Assembly: GCF_001649575.2 (NCBI RefSeq)
Contig: NC_051437.1
Location: forward strand, 12,401,436 to 12,465,435
DNA length: 64,000 nt
Direction: 5' to 3'
Source of the DNA: Kryptolebias marmoratus
Lineage: Eukaryota > Chordata > Actinopteri > Cyprinodontiformes > Rivulidae
The notes beneath the pieces are model-generated. The model had not been told where the DNA came from. It made no database searches and saw nothing but the letters and a program-made list of their open reading frames with translations. Below are positions 12,501-23,900 of this stretch, one piece after another (position 1 is the stretch's first letter; every line of letters begins with the position of its first letter). Both the position numbers and the translations under genes were made by a program.

Positions 12501-14373
12501 TTCAATATGGTTAAAAAAAAAAAAAAGCCAAGCAAATCTCTGTGTTGTCTCCGAGTTCAGTTTTTAGAATCCAACATAAGGTTGTACTCAGAGTTAAACT
12601 AACAAACCATAGAGATTGGTTAGTGTGTAATGTGTTTAGTTAGAATTTATGCTTTATGCAGCAGGCGATGTCACATTAAAGTACTATAGAGGCTGTTAAT
12701 CCAACGCCAAACCAACATGTTCAACGGAGCAGAAAAGAGGCCCATCATTTCAACGCTCTGAACGGCACTTACAGCTGAGTGGCAAACAGTCTGCTCATCT
12801 TCGTCACGTGGTCATCATCACAGTTGAGCCGGTCCTCCGTTCGTTCGTCCCCGTACTTGCGTTTGTTCGGGCAGTGTGGCGGGGGCCCGGGTATGGTGGA
12901 CACAGCAGTCGACGGGGACGGGATCCTGGACTCGTCTGTGGGAAAGCAATCAGGAGTGGATTCAGTTTTATTCCTTTCAATTTCCCAGCACACCGCTTCT
13001 TGAGGGCCAGAGCACAATACCCCACACTCCTGTGTAAGATGTGACCTCCAACTGGGAGGTAAGGCGCTTCTGAACAGCTCTGTGTTGTTAAATTTGCACC
13101 GGTTTGCTCAACCGAACAGGTCTACATGAAGAAGAGGAGGAAACTGCTCAGTCAAGACCGATCCAGAACACTGAGGGCAGAATAACCCGTGTCCTCATGC
13201 CAGCTCAGTGCATGTTGGTATGTGAAACTAAACAAATGGAGGCGCACAATTTAATGTCCCTGCAGGAAAACTTACTGTCCACCCACAGTGGAAGTTAAAG
13301 TTTCTTTTTTAAAACAAATACTAATTTTCAGAAACCACAAGTATGAGTATGAATCTGAAGGACCAATCTGCCTAAAAGAAAACACATTTAATAAAATACT
13401 TATTTGAGTGTCTTACTGCATTTTAAAACTGTTTGATAACTTAATAACTGTTACATATGTCATATATCACTGGCAGGTTTCAAATAAGATATATAAAAAC
13501 TAATTTAGTCTGATGCACACACAAAAATAAGAATATTAAGGATGCCATAAATGTAACTAGTATGCATGTGAAGTCATGAACATAAAAGACAAATAAAGCA
13601 ACTCTAGAAAACAGCTGGTTCCAGTAGTTTCACATAAAACAGTCTTTCTATAAGTAAAATATGACTGAGGGCCACATCCACCTGAGAGCATAGTGATAAG
13701 GCAACTAAATTTAAGTAAATGTCCAGTGCAGATGGACTTCCTGTGGTATTCGGGGATGAAATCGACTCCTGCGGGAAACCTTGACAACACAGAAACTTAA
13801 ATCACTCCTTAAATAACTTGTGTTGGGTACTGCAATGGCAAAACTGTGCTCATTTTCTTGTAAAATCTCTTCAAGTATATAACAAATTCACTGCTACAGA
13901 GAGCCTTCTGGAGGCTGCTTGATGATGGGGTGAAAAATATTTCATGCAACTTGTAAAAATGAGACTGTTAAAAATGTATTTAATGTAATGTAATTAAAGT
14001 AACTAGAGCTGTGATGCACTGCTGTGAATAAATGGCCAATAAACAGAATACATTAAAAAGAAACTTTGAGGGTTTAAAAGACATAAAACTAAAGTACATA
14101 CACTTGGGAAGCAGGCAGGGGCTTCAGAAATGTTTCTGGCTGTAATTTAGCTGAATTTAAAGTCAGGCAAAGAGATGAAGTACACAGCAGGCCTCAGGGA
14201 CAAGTCATGTTCAAGAGGAACAGCAACTAAAATTGACTATTTTACTTTCAAAACGTGTCCCTCAGCACTGATAAAAAAAAGGTAAACATACCGTCGTAGT
14301 GCAGTCTCCCAATGTTGTTGTTCATCTTGTCCAGGAACCGAGAGTTCAACAGGTCCATTCTAGTGCATAGCAT
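9545..14373 (-). CDS. vgll4: VGLL4, Vestigial-like transcription cofactor 4
   Basis: Five coding exons on the minus strand: 14292-14373, 12773-12935, 10856-11081, 10222-10336 and 9545-9744. All junctions are GT-AG and in phase, giving 261 aa. The N-terminus (MDLLN then DKMNNNIG) matches one known VGLL4 isoform. An in-frame ATG five codons upstream (14373) also matches that isoform's start, so I chose it; 14358 is the alternative. Exon 2 has a basic NKRKY nuclear-localisation-like motif and the conserved CDDDHVTKMSR block. The last exon carries both Tondu motifs, VIEEHFRRSLG and VDDHFAKALG, which in this family bind TEAD factors and compete with YAP/TAZ in the nucleus. The protein ends about 16 residues after the second Tondu motif, earlier than human VGLL4 (about 290 aa). 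Identification is firm; which teleost paralogue this is cannot be told. Confidence 0.93.
12212..12282 (+). repeat. tRNA-like sequence (SINE head or tRNA pseudogene)
   Basis: In the vgll4 intron between coding exons 2 and 3, GTGGCTGAGATGTTGAAG resembles the A box of Leu/Ser-type tRNAs. GGTTTCAATTCC (12265-12276) resembles a B box at the expected spacing. The acceptor stem does not pair convincingly, so a functional tRNA is unlikely. Confidence 0.3.
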
Positions 14374-15120
14374 TTACACCGACAGGCTAGATGCTAACGT
14401 CGATGTTAGCATGCTACACCACCGAAGACGACAGCCGGGGGGTGTATCCTGAAAGTGGGAAAGTTGAGGGGGGAACAGTTAGTGAACACAAGGATTATAT
14501 ACGTTTAATGTTCCCTAAACGGTAACGGTGAGGCAGAGGACCGTGTCCCGGCGGTAACAACGCGACGCCCACGGGCTAGCAGCGATGCTAATGCTAACTA
14601 AACAGCTAACGGCTAAAAACGTTAGCTTGCTCCAGCTAGCAAAAGTTTCGGAGTTGTGCTCCAGATTTACAAAAGCTGTACGCTAAAGCGCAGTGACGGC
14701 GGTCGAGGCAGACAGCTGGACGCGTTCAGGTGGTTACATCTGCTAAACAAAAAAAGGACCAACTTTAGCTTGGTGAAAACACGGCTCGACTCCGCCAACT
14801 TCTTCGGTTTAAAAACGACTCGGACGGCGGGACGGGAGCTGGTTCCCACGGCAGCCAGGGACACCACAACAGCCGGGTTTTACTCACTTAATCGAAAAAA
14901 CTGGGTTTATACGAATGTCGGCATAGCGAGTTCAGCTACTCTGTTCTGTAAGTTTCTCATCTCAGGAGGAGGAGAGACCCCCCGAAACAAAAGACGAAGC
15001 CGAGCAGCCCTAGCGGTTAGACGAGGCGCAGCGACCGCAACGAGCTACAGGTACTTTAATTCGCCCCGAACGCCTTTCTGTTCACTCGGAGAAGCCTGCG
15101 CGACATTCTCCGCCTAGTTA
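14374..15120 (-). promoter_or_regulatory. vgll4: vgll4 5' UTR and CpG-rich promoter region
   Basis: CpG-rich sequence directly upstream of the vgll4 start codon. A good splice acceptor in the vgll4 sense (TTTCCCACTTTCAG) puts the start of the ATG-bearing exon at 14448, implying a noncoding first exon further upstream. The region is rich in GCTAGC, GCTAAC and GTTAGC words. The transcription start is not determinable from sequence alone. Confidence 0.5.
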
Positions 15121-15164
15121 CGTTTGTGCACAACTTTGTTGTTCATTATAAAACTTCACCACCT

Positions 15165-15345
15165 ACAGGGTTTGATCTGGGGTCCGCAAACAGCGGCTCT
15201 CGGGCCACTCTTGGCCCTCTGGTCCCTCTGCGGGGGGCCGTCTTTGTAGCTCCGGTCAAAACACATGAAACTGACTATTTATATTTATACTCACAATATA
15301 AAAGTCTAGTATTAGTGGTTTTTCTGTCCATTTTATGTTGATAAA
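15165..15345. repeat. hAT-type transposon fragment
   Basis: The words GGGGTCCGCAAACAGCGGCTCTCGG-like (15179-15203), then GGCCACTCTTGGCCCTC, resemble the terminal part of fish hAT elements that normally read as CAGGGGTC-GCAA followed by CGGCTC. The opposite terminus is not visible, so this is a fragment in the vgll4-syn2 interval. Confidence 0.4.
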
Positions 15346-15512
15346 ATTTAACAGAATGATATAAGTAGAAGGAGAAAAACAAACATTAAGTTCTTTGAGC
15401 TAGTAGCTGGTTAGCCTGTTAGCCACTTTGTTGTTTGGACTTCCAGCCAAACGGCGGGCTCTTCGTCGGCAATCTGACAGCAAACAAAACCATTTTTACC
15501 ATAGTTGAGGAA

Positions 15513-15612
15513 AGGCTTCTTCTTCCTCTTCTTTTTGAGGTTTTATTGGCACTTGGCAAGAAACCTTGAGGTTGCATTACCGCCACCTACTGGTATGGAG
15601 TGTGACTCAAAA
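15513..15612 (-). repeat. LINE 3'-end fragment
   Basis: A CTTCTTCTTCCTCTTC tract is followed by CATTACCGCCACCTACTGG and GGAGTGTGACTCAAA. The same order of words occurs at 48366-48455, where it is the 3' tail of a longer LINE copy that still shows a zinc-knuckle-like coding remnant. This copy is a short 5'-truncated piece in the same orientation. Confidence 0.5.
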
Positions 15613-15619
15613 TGTCTTT

Positions 15620-17690
15620 GAGGAAAGTCGCGCAGAACAAACAGATTTGAACGGGACACATGTTGTGGAGGTTACTTCCTGTTTAAAGGCAGCCGTTTCC
15701 TCCCACTGTCACCAACAAGCCGCTCAGGACGAGAGACTGAGACAAAGTGAAGATCTCGACGCAATCTTTAGGTAGACAACTTTTACTAATTGATGTTTTG
15801 TAACGCATGTGCCCTGAGACGACTTCTGTTGTTGGCTGGCCTTAACACTAAACAAATTGAACTGAATTGTATCACAGATTAATATATAGCGAGATAATAA
15901 AATAACAAAAGTGAGACCAGTCACTCTGATAATAATAGAAACAGAAGTAAAGGCTTGAGTTGGATAAAAAGCTTTCAGAAAAGATTAAGTAAAGAATGGT
16001 TAAAAGAAATTCAGTAAGTCACAATTAAACAGCAATCTGACCTAGTTATTGTGTTAACTCAGGTAATCTATTACAGTACAGTACTAGTTAGAGTACTATA
16101 CATACAAAAAATGAGTCACTTTAAGCAGTCTGGTCTTTCCTTTGTACTTGTTTGTAACAAAAATTAATTCATCTAAACTATTTAATATCCATTATTAACT
16201 TCACAATGTCCCAAAGTATATATAATATGATATGTTGTATTTATATACCACTAAATGTGTTCTTTTTATTTCAAGCTTTATGCCTGTTGTGCAGATCTTA
16301 TTTGAGAATGGGCAGAAATGGCTCTTCTGACGGCTCCGTGGGCTCGTAAACGTCCGTCCTGCGCGGACGTGTCGAGCTGTCGAGCCCCCATCGCGGCTGA
16401 AGCTGCCTCTGTTGTGCACTACACAGAAACACCAGCTGGTGTCTCCGCAGCACAGAGATGGTTCGGGTTTCCGCACAGAGACACATTTGTGCAGGCTGTT
16501 CCTGTAAGGATTTTATTTTTATTTTTTTAATGCAAAATGTTTAAGAATGCAAATCATACACGTACGTCTAGACTCTCTGAATGATCGGCCGTGCCTTGGC
16601 CCTGATGCACTATGGCGGGCCGCACTGCGCCTCATTACATGGTGCTGTTTCACCACCTATGTTCAGTCTCAAAGGAATGAGCTCCATCTTTAGAAGAGAC
16701 AAAACAATATCGGCGATTTCACCCCCAAAAACACATCTGGGGCGGTGTTAGATTTATCTTTTTTTTTTAAAAAAAAAGCACAAAGGAAGCTCGCAAATAT
16801 ACCGAGTCCTGACATATTTTCCGTTTATAAATACAACACCTCCGAGCTGTTTGTTTTGACATATCCACGTCATAAAACTACACATTTGTCATATTTTGTG
16901 TGCAAGTTTCAGCATTTTCGTGCAAGTAAATGCACCACGAAGGGGCCCGTTCTGTCAAATGAACTCCTTAACCTTTAATCTGCCGAGTTCAAAGCCACAA
17001 TAAAGGGAATCGGGTAGAAATACTAACTTTCTGTTGTGGTTTATTTTGTGAAAGCAGCTCAAAAATGAGAAATTTTCCCAATATTTCTTTACAAAGCTGC
17101 TTGTAGAAGTAACCCATGTCGTCTATTACCTATAAAGATGGTGACCTCTGTGTAACCACAGGGTATTGATTCATCGATCTGTTTTTTCTTTTTTTTTTTT
17201 TTTAGAGCATCCGTCTTGGTGTTAGAGGTCATTCTCTTCCCACTTCCTGTTCAGTAGTCAGAGTTTCCTAATGCAAAACTAAAATAGCACCAAACAAAAG
17301 AATAAACCCGAACAAAAATGGTCGACTCAGAGTGTTTGCAGCGTGCGTTTGGCTCTCAGGGGACTGCTGCTGACGTTTCCTCCTCCCGTTCAACACTGCC
17401 CACCAGTCCAAACAGCCATTTTAGATGTTCTGCCTTGTGTTTTGCAGACAGAGATGCTGCGGACCGACAGGAGCCCGGCAGAGTCCCCGCTGCACAGGAG
17501 GAGAAGGAGCAGAACAGCCGTGATGTAGCACTCACATCCCCCCTCGTGCACTTCCACTGGAAACCCCTTTTGTTTTTCCCATGCTGTGGTTCCAAAGAAA
17601 AAAAAAAAAGAAAAATGATGCCTCGGAGGCAGCAGAAAATGGGGGAGGGGGAGGGAAGTCAGGCATGCCACTAGGAGAAGGGGAGGAGAG
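15620..17690. other. vgll4-syn2 intergenic interval, no gene seen
   Basis: This stretch lies between the divergently transcribed vgll4 and syn2. Short open frames at 16201-16530 on both strands sit in a small GC-rich patch but show no domain. No RNA gene is recognisable. A T-run lies near 17180-17203. Confidence 0.4.
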
Positions 17691-17977
17691 AGGAGGATGG
17701 AGAGGCGAGGCAGAGCGTCGTGTGCTGCGCTCGAGGAGAGCGTAGAGGAAAGGTTATTGGCTGCCGGAGACCAGAGCGTCACTGCCAGTGAGGGAGAGCT
17801 CTGAGGATGCTCTGTAAAATCTAGGAGGGAATACGTACGTTAGGAGTTTGCACGGAGACCCCCCCATCACCACCACTATTCCTGCCTTCATCAGCCCCAC
17901 ACTCAGACCCGGAGAGTCCTCTGCAGGATTGTGTGTTTTTTTTTTCTTCCCCCCACCCCGCCGACCCTCCCGCAGCT
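17691..17977 (+). promoter_or_regulatory. syn2: syn2 5' UTR and proximal promoter
   Basis: Purine-rich then GC-rich sequence immediately upstream of the synapsin start codon. It includes an inverted CCAAT word (ATTGG near 17755) and pyrimidine tracts just before the ATG at 17978. The first exon appears to run straight into the coding sequence, as in other synapsin genes. The transcription start is inferred only approximately. Confidence 0.4.
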
Positions 17978-20900
17978 ATGAACTACCTGCGCCGGCGTCT
18001 CTCGGACAGCACGTTCATCTCCAACCTGCCCAACGGCTACATGACGGACCTCCAGAGGCCCGACACGGCTCAGGCTCCCCCGCCCGCTTCCACCACCGCC
18101 GCCAAGTCGCCCACGGCCGCGGTCGCGCCGCCGGCTGCCTCTCCGGGTCCCGAGAGGAAAACCCAGCCCGCCCAGCCTGCCCAGTCGACCGGCTCAGGCT
18201 TCTTCAGCTCCATCACAAACGTGGTCAAGCAGACAGCCGCCTCAGCAGGGCTCGTGGAGCAGACCCAAGTCACGACGCCTAAGAAGTTTAAGATTCTCCT
18301 TGTGATCGATGAACCCCAGCAGGAGTGGTAAGACGATGAACTCAACACTCCTAAATAGCTTCATGTAGATCACTGCGATGCAATGCATCCTTAATGTCAG
18401 ATTTCTTCCTATGACTCTGTTATCTGTCGTAGGAGAAACTATCTGTCAGGCACAAATTGTCCTTATTTCTGTGCTTTAAGAGTCTGGCATGTTTCCATAA
18501 GCTGCTGCTTAAAAGATGATGTTTTAACGATGATTTAACACCACTTTTGGTTTCTCTCTGTTCTCTCTTTGTGCAGCACATAATGCTTTTCTGTAGCATC
18601 TTCCTGTTTTTTTTATGCATTTATTTTTTTGTAATGTGATCCTGTGTTAAATATCTCTGGTAGTGCTGCGCTGCAACATGGCGCATCAGTATGTTTGGAA
18701 ATTGCCGGGCTACAGGTTGTGCAGAAACTGACAGAAAAGCATCTTAATTTGGCGCTAGCAGTTTCAAGCACTGCAGTGCCTTTCCTTCAGTCAATGCCCC
18801 CCCCCCTCCTTCCTTCCTGCTCACTGATGGCACACATCTCCCGACATGTAAAACACACACACAGAAGCATCTGAGGAAAAATAAAAATAATTATATATAT
18901 ATGCCAGATCGTCAGCCTGTCGGTGTTTGTCGGCCTGCTGGGAGAGAGGACGATCACTTCATTAACGTGAAGGGACCGGGCTCATCCTGAAGCCGTTCAG
19001 GCCAGTGTAATGGCAGACGCCGTCCTGAGGGACCCTGCTCAGGGGTAGATTAAAGCATCTTCGCCTGCATACTCTGCAAACTGCCAAGCGCGTGACTTCC
19101 AGAGGGAAATCTCGTCCAAACAGCAGAAAAAACACAAACACAGTCACACGATTAGCGTTCATTCGCTCGGGGTAACTTTGTTTTTTTTGTTTGTTTGTTT
19201 GTTTATTTGTTTGTTTTGTTTTTCCCACTGCAGCATCCAGTTAGTTTAGAAATCTGCATCTTCTCCTTTAAACACCTGGGACCATGTTTTCTGCTTAAGT
19301 AGGGATTTCAATTCATGTCAACGATAAAACAGAATTTCTATCTCTTATTTTGTTTTCTTTATATCCAGAGAAAACATCTTTAGATTTGGCATCTGTCTGA
19401 GGATGGATGGAAGTGATTAATGTTGTGTATCGTGCAGCGAGCGTTGCCACACATGGCTGACTGCGAACATGACCAAACATGAAGCATTCGTTAAGAAGAT
19501 CGGACCATTATTAGCGGAGGACATGTCATGCCGTCGTCGCGCTTCAGTCTTTTCTAGTGAAAAGGACAAAAGTCCCATCGTCGGCCCTGAAAAGTCACTC
19601 CAGTGGGTGATGGAGGATCCTCCGAGTGACCTTATTCGCAGCACCAGATCCCGATGGGAAGTTGGCTCCTCGTCCTCGCCAGGAAAAACATCGCCCTGAC
19701 ATTGTTTTTGTTGCTCCGTACACCGGAGAAGAGCTCTCCCGTCGTGTGTATCCTCCCTGCGTGCAGCCACCTGGGAGATGTGCTAAAATAATTCATTCAA
19801 AGGGCTCCTCTGTCTGAGTGCTGCATCTATATTTTATGACAGCTCGGTATCACTGAGCTGTAGGGGGGTTGCACTTTACGGCTCCTCTTGGTTGTTGGTT
19901 GTTTTTTTTTTTTTCGAAGACCCAGTGTTTCTGATTCACCCCGGCAAGAAAGAGCATCAGCTTCAAAGTAGAAACACACACAAAGGAGTGATGTAGAGGT
20001 GAAACCATTTAAAAGCATCCCGACGTTCTGTAAAAGAGGATGTGCTTTGTATGCAATACTGAGATGCATTTCTGTTTGGGGAGCCTCGAGAAAAACAGAA
20101 TGACTTCTCATCGCGCCTAGAAGCCCCCCTCTCGACGTGATGCCGCACATCTTGGGTCTGAGGCATTATTTATGTGCTGAAGCATCCGGTTGCCGCTCCC
20201 TTCAGAGCCTGGAATCAAAGCATCAAAGGCAGAGCGACGAGACCGCTCCACAACGAGGGTTGTTTTTGTTTTTTTTTCCCCCACAGCCTGACTGCGTCGG
20301 GCAGAAGGGCTCGCCCAGCCCCAGACATCTGTTAATTAAATATTAAATCCGATCAGGCGAATCGAAAATGGCCGGCGTTTTCTTGGAGCCCGTTTGTGCT
20401 CGGCGCTTTCTGTTCGGGGTTTCATCCTCTCGCTTTAAGAGACACCACCAAGTTTAGTTCTTCGCCTCAACTGTGAACGGGTTCTGCAATATCGCTCGAC
20501 AAGTATTTATAGTTCGGTACGCCATGTGTTTTGTCAAAAAAAAAAAAAAAAAAAAAGGAGCTATAACTGCAGGCAGAAATGCTGCTTTTAGAAACCGAGT
20601 CCTGACGGCCTGTAACCAAAAAAAATATCATTAACTTTGTTTCGAAATCTGCGCAGATTCTTTAACGTGACGGTTGTGAAATGTCAAGGTGGCTGCAAAA
20701 TGTTGAGAAAATACACTCAAGAGGTGAAAGGCCCAGCTGTCCTTGAAGGGATGCGTATCGCCCGCCAAAGATCCTCTTGTGCTGAGAAATGACGGCGTCA
20801 AACCTTGAAGCTACCATTTTGTACGAGCTGGTGCGACGTCGCACGACTCTCAGCTACTGCCACATCACATTTTAGCTCCGTCTCTGTGATTCTGACTGAG

Positions 20901-23900
20901 TTATGGACATGTCTGTGTTTGCTAAGGTCGGTGAGCTGTGGCGGCCATCTTGAGCTGGATTCTCTCCCAAGGGTAATCGGCTGTAGGGATACAGCCAACC
21001 ATGACCTCCTGAGCATTTCAGCAAAATCCATCCAGTGGTCCATGAGATATTTTGCTAACAGGCAGACACACAAGCGCACCCGCACATCCACCTTCGCCTT
21101 TTGGCGGCAAGCGATTTAAAAAAATATATATATACTGTATATATGCCTATGCAGACGGGTAGACTGGACTCAGGCGGGTGCATCCTGTCGTCCGGCGAGG
21201 CTGCTCGTCATCCAGACAGAGTTGTTTTGCTCCAGGAACGGCGTTTCATCAGTCATTCCCGATGACACGAGGAGCAGATGTTACAGATGCTCCGCCTCCT
21301 CATTCCTTCCGTGAGGTGGCTTAAATGAAATCAGCAGGGATTTCTTTGTCGTCAGTCAATGTTCTTCACGACAAAATGCAGAGTTTTAACTGAAGAACCG
21401 GGGAGATGTTCCCAGATTGCGCCGGGAACCTGATCTTCTGCAACCACGTGAGCACGAAGGCAGGCCGAGTAAGAATAATTACACATTTCAGCCTCGCCTG
21501 CAGAGCTCCGGGGTGAATCATCATCTGAGTAAAGATTTAACAAAAACAACAACCATCTCTTTCCCAGGAACACAGCTGCAGTACTTTCCCTGTCGCTCTT
21601 TGTGTCCCTTTCTAAATAAGAGAAACGGTAAAAACGAGTGATATTATTTGGTTTGTTTTCCCTCTTTCTAAACGAGCAGCAGCAAACATCACGTCCTCCA
21701 AACAGCTCCACTTTCAAGGCCAGAAAAACAGAAGTGTGTGTTTTTTCCTTGAGTTCGGTTTTTATTTTGTCAATCCAGTTTCCCTCTGTATTGATCCTGT
21801 TTCTCTTTATTCTGTTGTTTTCTCCTGTACCTCTACATCTGCATGCTTTGTGCTTTTTGAACCGTTCGAATGTCGAAACGTTCAGCTCGTTCACGACATT
21901 CTGGTCCGGACTTTTGGTTTCTGTAGCTNCCAAACAGCTCCACTTTCAAGGCCAGAAAAACAGAAGTGTGTGTTTTTTCCTTGAGTTCGGTTTTTATTTT
22001 GTCAATCCAGTTTCCCTCTGTATTTTTTTTTTTTTTTTTTTTTTTTTAATTTTTTGATGTGTCACTACATCTGCATGCTTTGTGCTTTTTGAACCGTTCG
22101 AATGTCGAAACGTTCAGCTCGTTCACGACATTCTGGTCCGGACTTTTGGTTTCTGTAGCTTTTACACTTCTCAAAAGATTTGACTTTATCAGCTTACCTG
22201 CTTTATTTTTGTCTTCTTATGCTTCCTTTAGCTTAAAGCTAGCCTTTTAATGCTTTTAGCTTTTAGATATTTTGTTGCTTTTTTTTAGCTAACGTTTTGG
22301 TACTTTTAAATTTAGCTAGCATTTTACCACTTTCAGCTATTAGATAGCATTTTTTGTTACTTCTAACTTACAATTTGATAGTTATAGCTAGCATTATGAT
22401 ACTTTTAGCTTAAATGTTTATACTTTTAGATTACGTTTTGATGCTTTTATCTCACATTCTGACTCTTTTAGCTGGCATTTTTCAACTTTTAACTTTAGGC
22501 TAGTGTTTTTTAAATTTCAGCTTGCTCCTTTTAGCTTTTAGTTAGCAGTCTTGGTTGTTTTTGTTGTTTGTTTTAACTTTTAACACCTCTGTTTCAGCTT
22601 TTGTGTGAGGTGCACATCCATCCATGCTCGGCTCTGAAACATCCTTAAAGACGGGTCCTCTGCTTTGAATGCTGATGTCTGTGGATAACAGACCCCACCC
22701 CCCCACCCCCGCACGTCTCCGCGTTCATAATTAAATGCCCCCCCGAAAATGAAACTGAAGGCCTGTTTGCTTCATGACTCATTCAGGCTTTCAAGTCTCA
22801 GCAAACACAGCAGCCGTGAATCATATTTAAATGCCTGCTTTCCTCCCGGTGCTCTAATTAGCCTGTGGCTGCGGCGTTCAGCTTTAAGCCCTGGCTTAAT
22901 AAGCAAGAAGGCTCGGGGTGTGTGACAGCAGGGGAGGAGGGGGGACGCGAGAGAGCACTTTGAAAATCTGGCCACAAAACACAAAATTATGTCAGCGCAG
23001 CTCCCCTGAAACGTGTTCGTTCTCCGGGTTCTGCTCGGCCAAAGCAGAGTACAGCGTGTACCGCCGCTGCGCTGCGGTAGGTGCTGTTAGTTTAGAGGCG
23101 TGGAGCCGAAATGAAGCTGTTCACCATGGCAACCGGAGGAAACAGATGGAGAGGGGCCCCTCGGTTTGGTTGTGCTGTGACCCCTTGCCTGGTAATTTGA
23201 CGGGGTTGGTTGGGCATCGTGGTCTGGATAATCCAGCTGCGTGTTCCCTACGTGTGAGAACAAACCAAACGGGTTCCAAACCAGGAAACCTTTTCTGAGC
23301 ATCTCAAACCCCGCAGACTGTAAGAAGGCAGACATGTTTGGTGTGTGTCTGCGCTCTGCAAAGCCTTGTAACGGTTCTAATATTTCACCCTCTGAAAGTG
23401 TTGTGTAACGTTTTCGAGCGCTCCTTGTTGCCAGATTGAAAGGAGGACGTGTCGGAGACTTTTCTCTCCTCTGCGTTGTTCAGTCGGCAGGACTGTGAGT
23501 TATCAGCGATCCACAGTCCCGCCTGCCTCAGAATCCACATCGTTATCGCCCGGCGCTGGGAAAGCTGCGTTCGCTTGTGTCTGCCTGTCTGTTAGCAAAA
23601 TATCCCAGCAGAGCCAGCTGAGCAGGTTTCAACGCAACTCTCAGAAAGTAATCGCTGGGTCGCACGTCTGCAAATCGACCCCATTCAAGATGGCCGCCAC
23701 AGCTAACTCAGCTCAGGAAACACAAACATGGCCGTAATTCAATCAGTTTTACAAATGTTCAGCTAAATCTTGGTTTGGTGGTAGCTGGGTGTCCTCCGAG
23801 TCACATATATGAAGCACGACGCATTGGGCAAGATTTTTGCTTTAAACTTCGGCAAAAAAACTGTTTGTCTGTTAGCAAAATATCCCAGAAACCACTGGAC

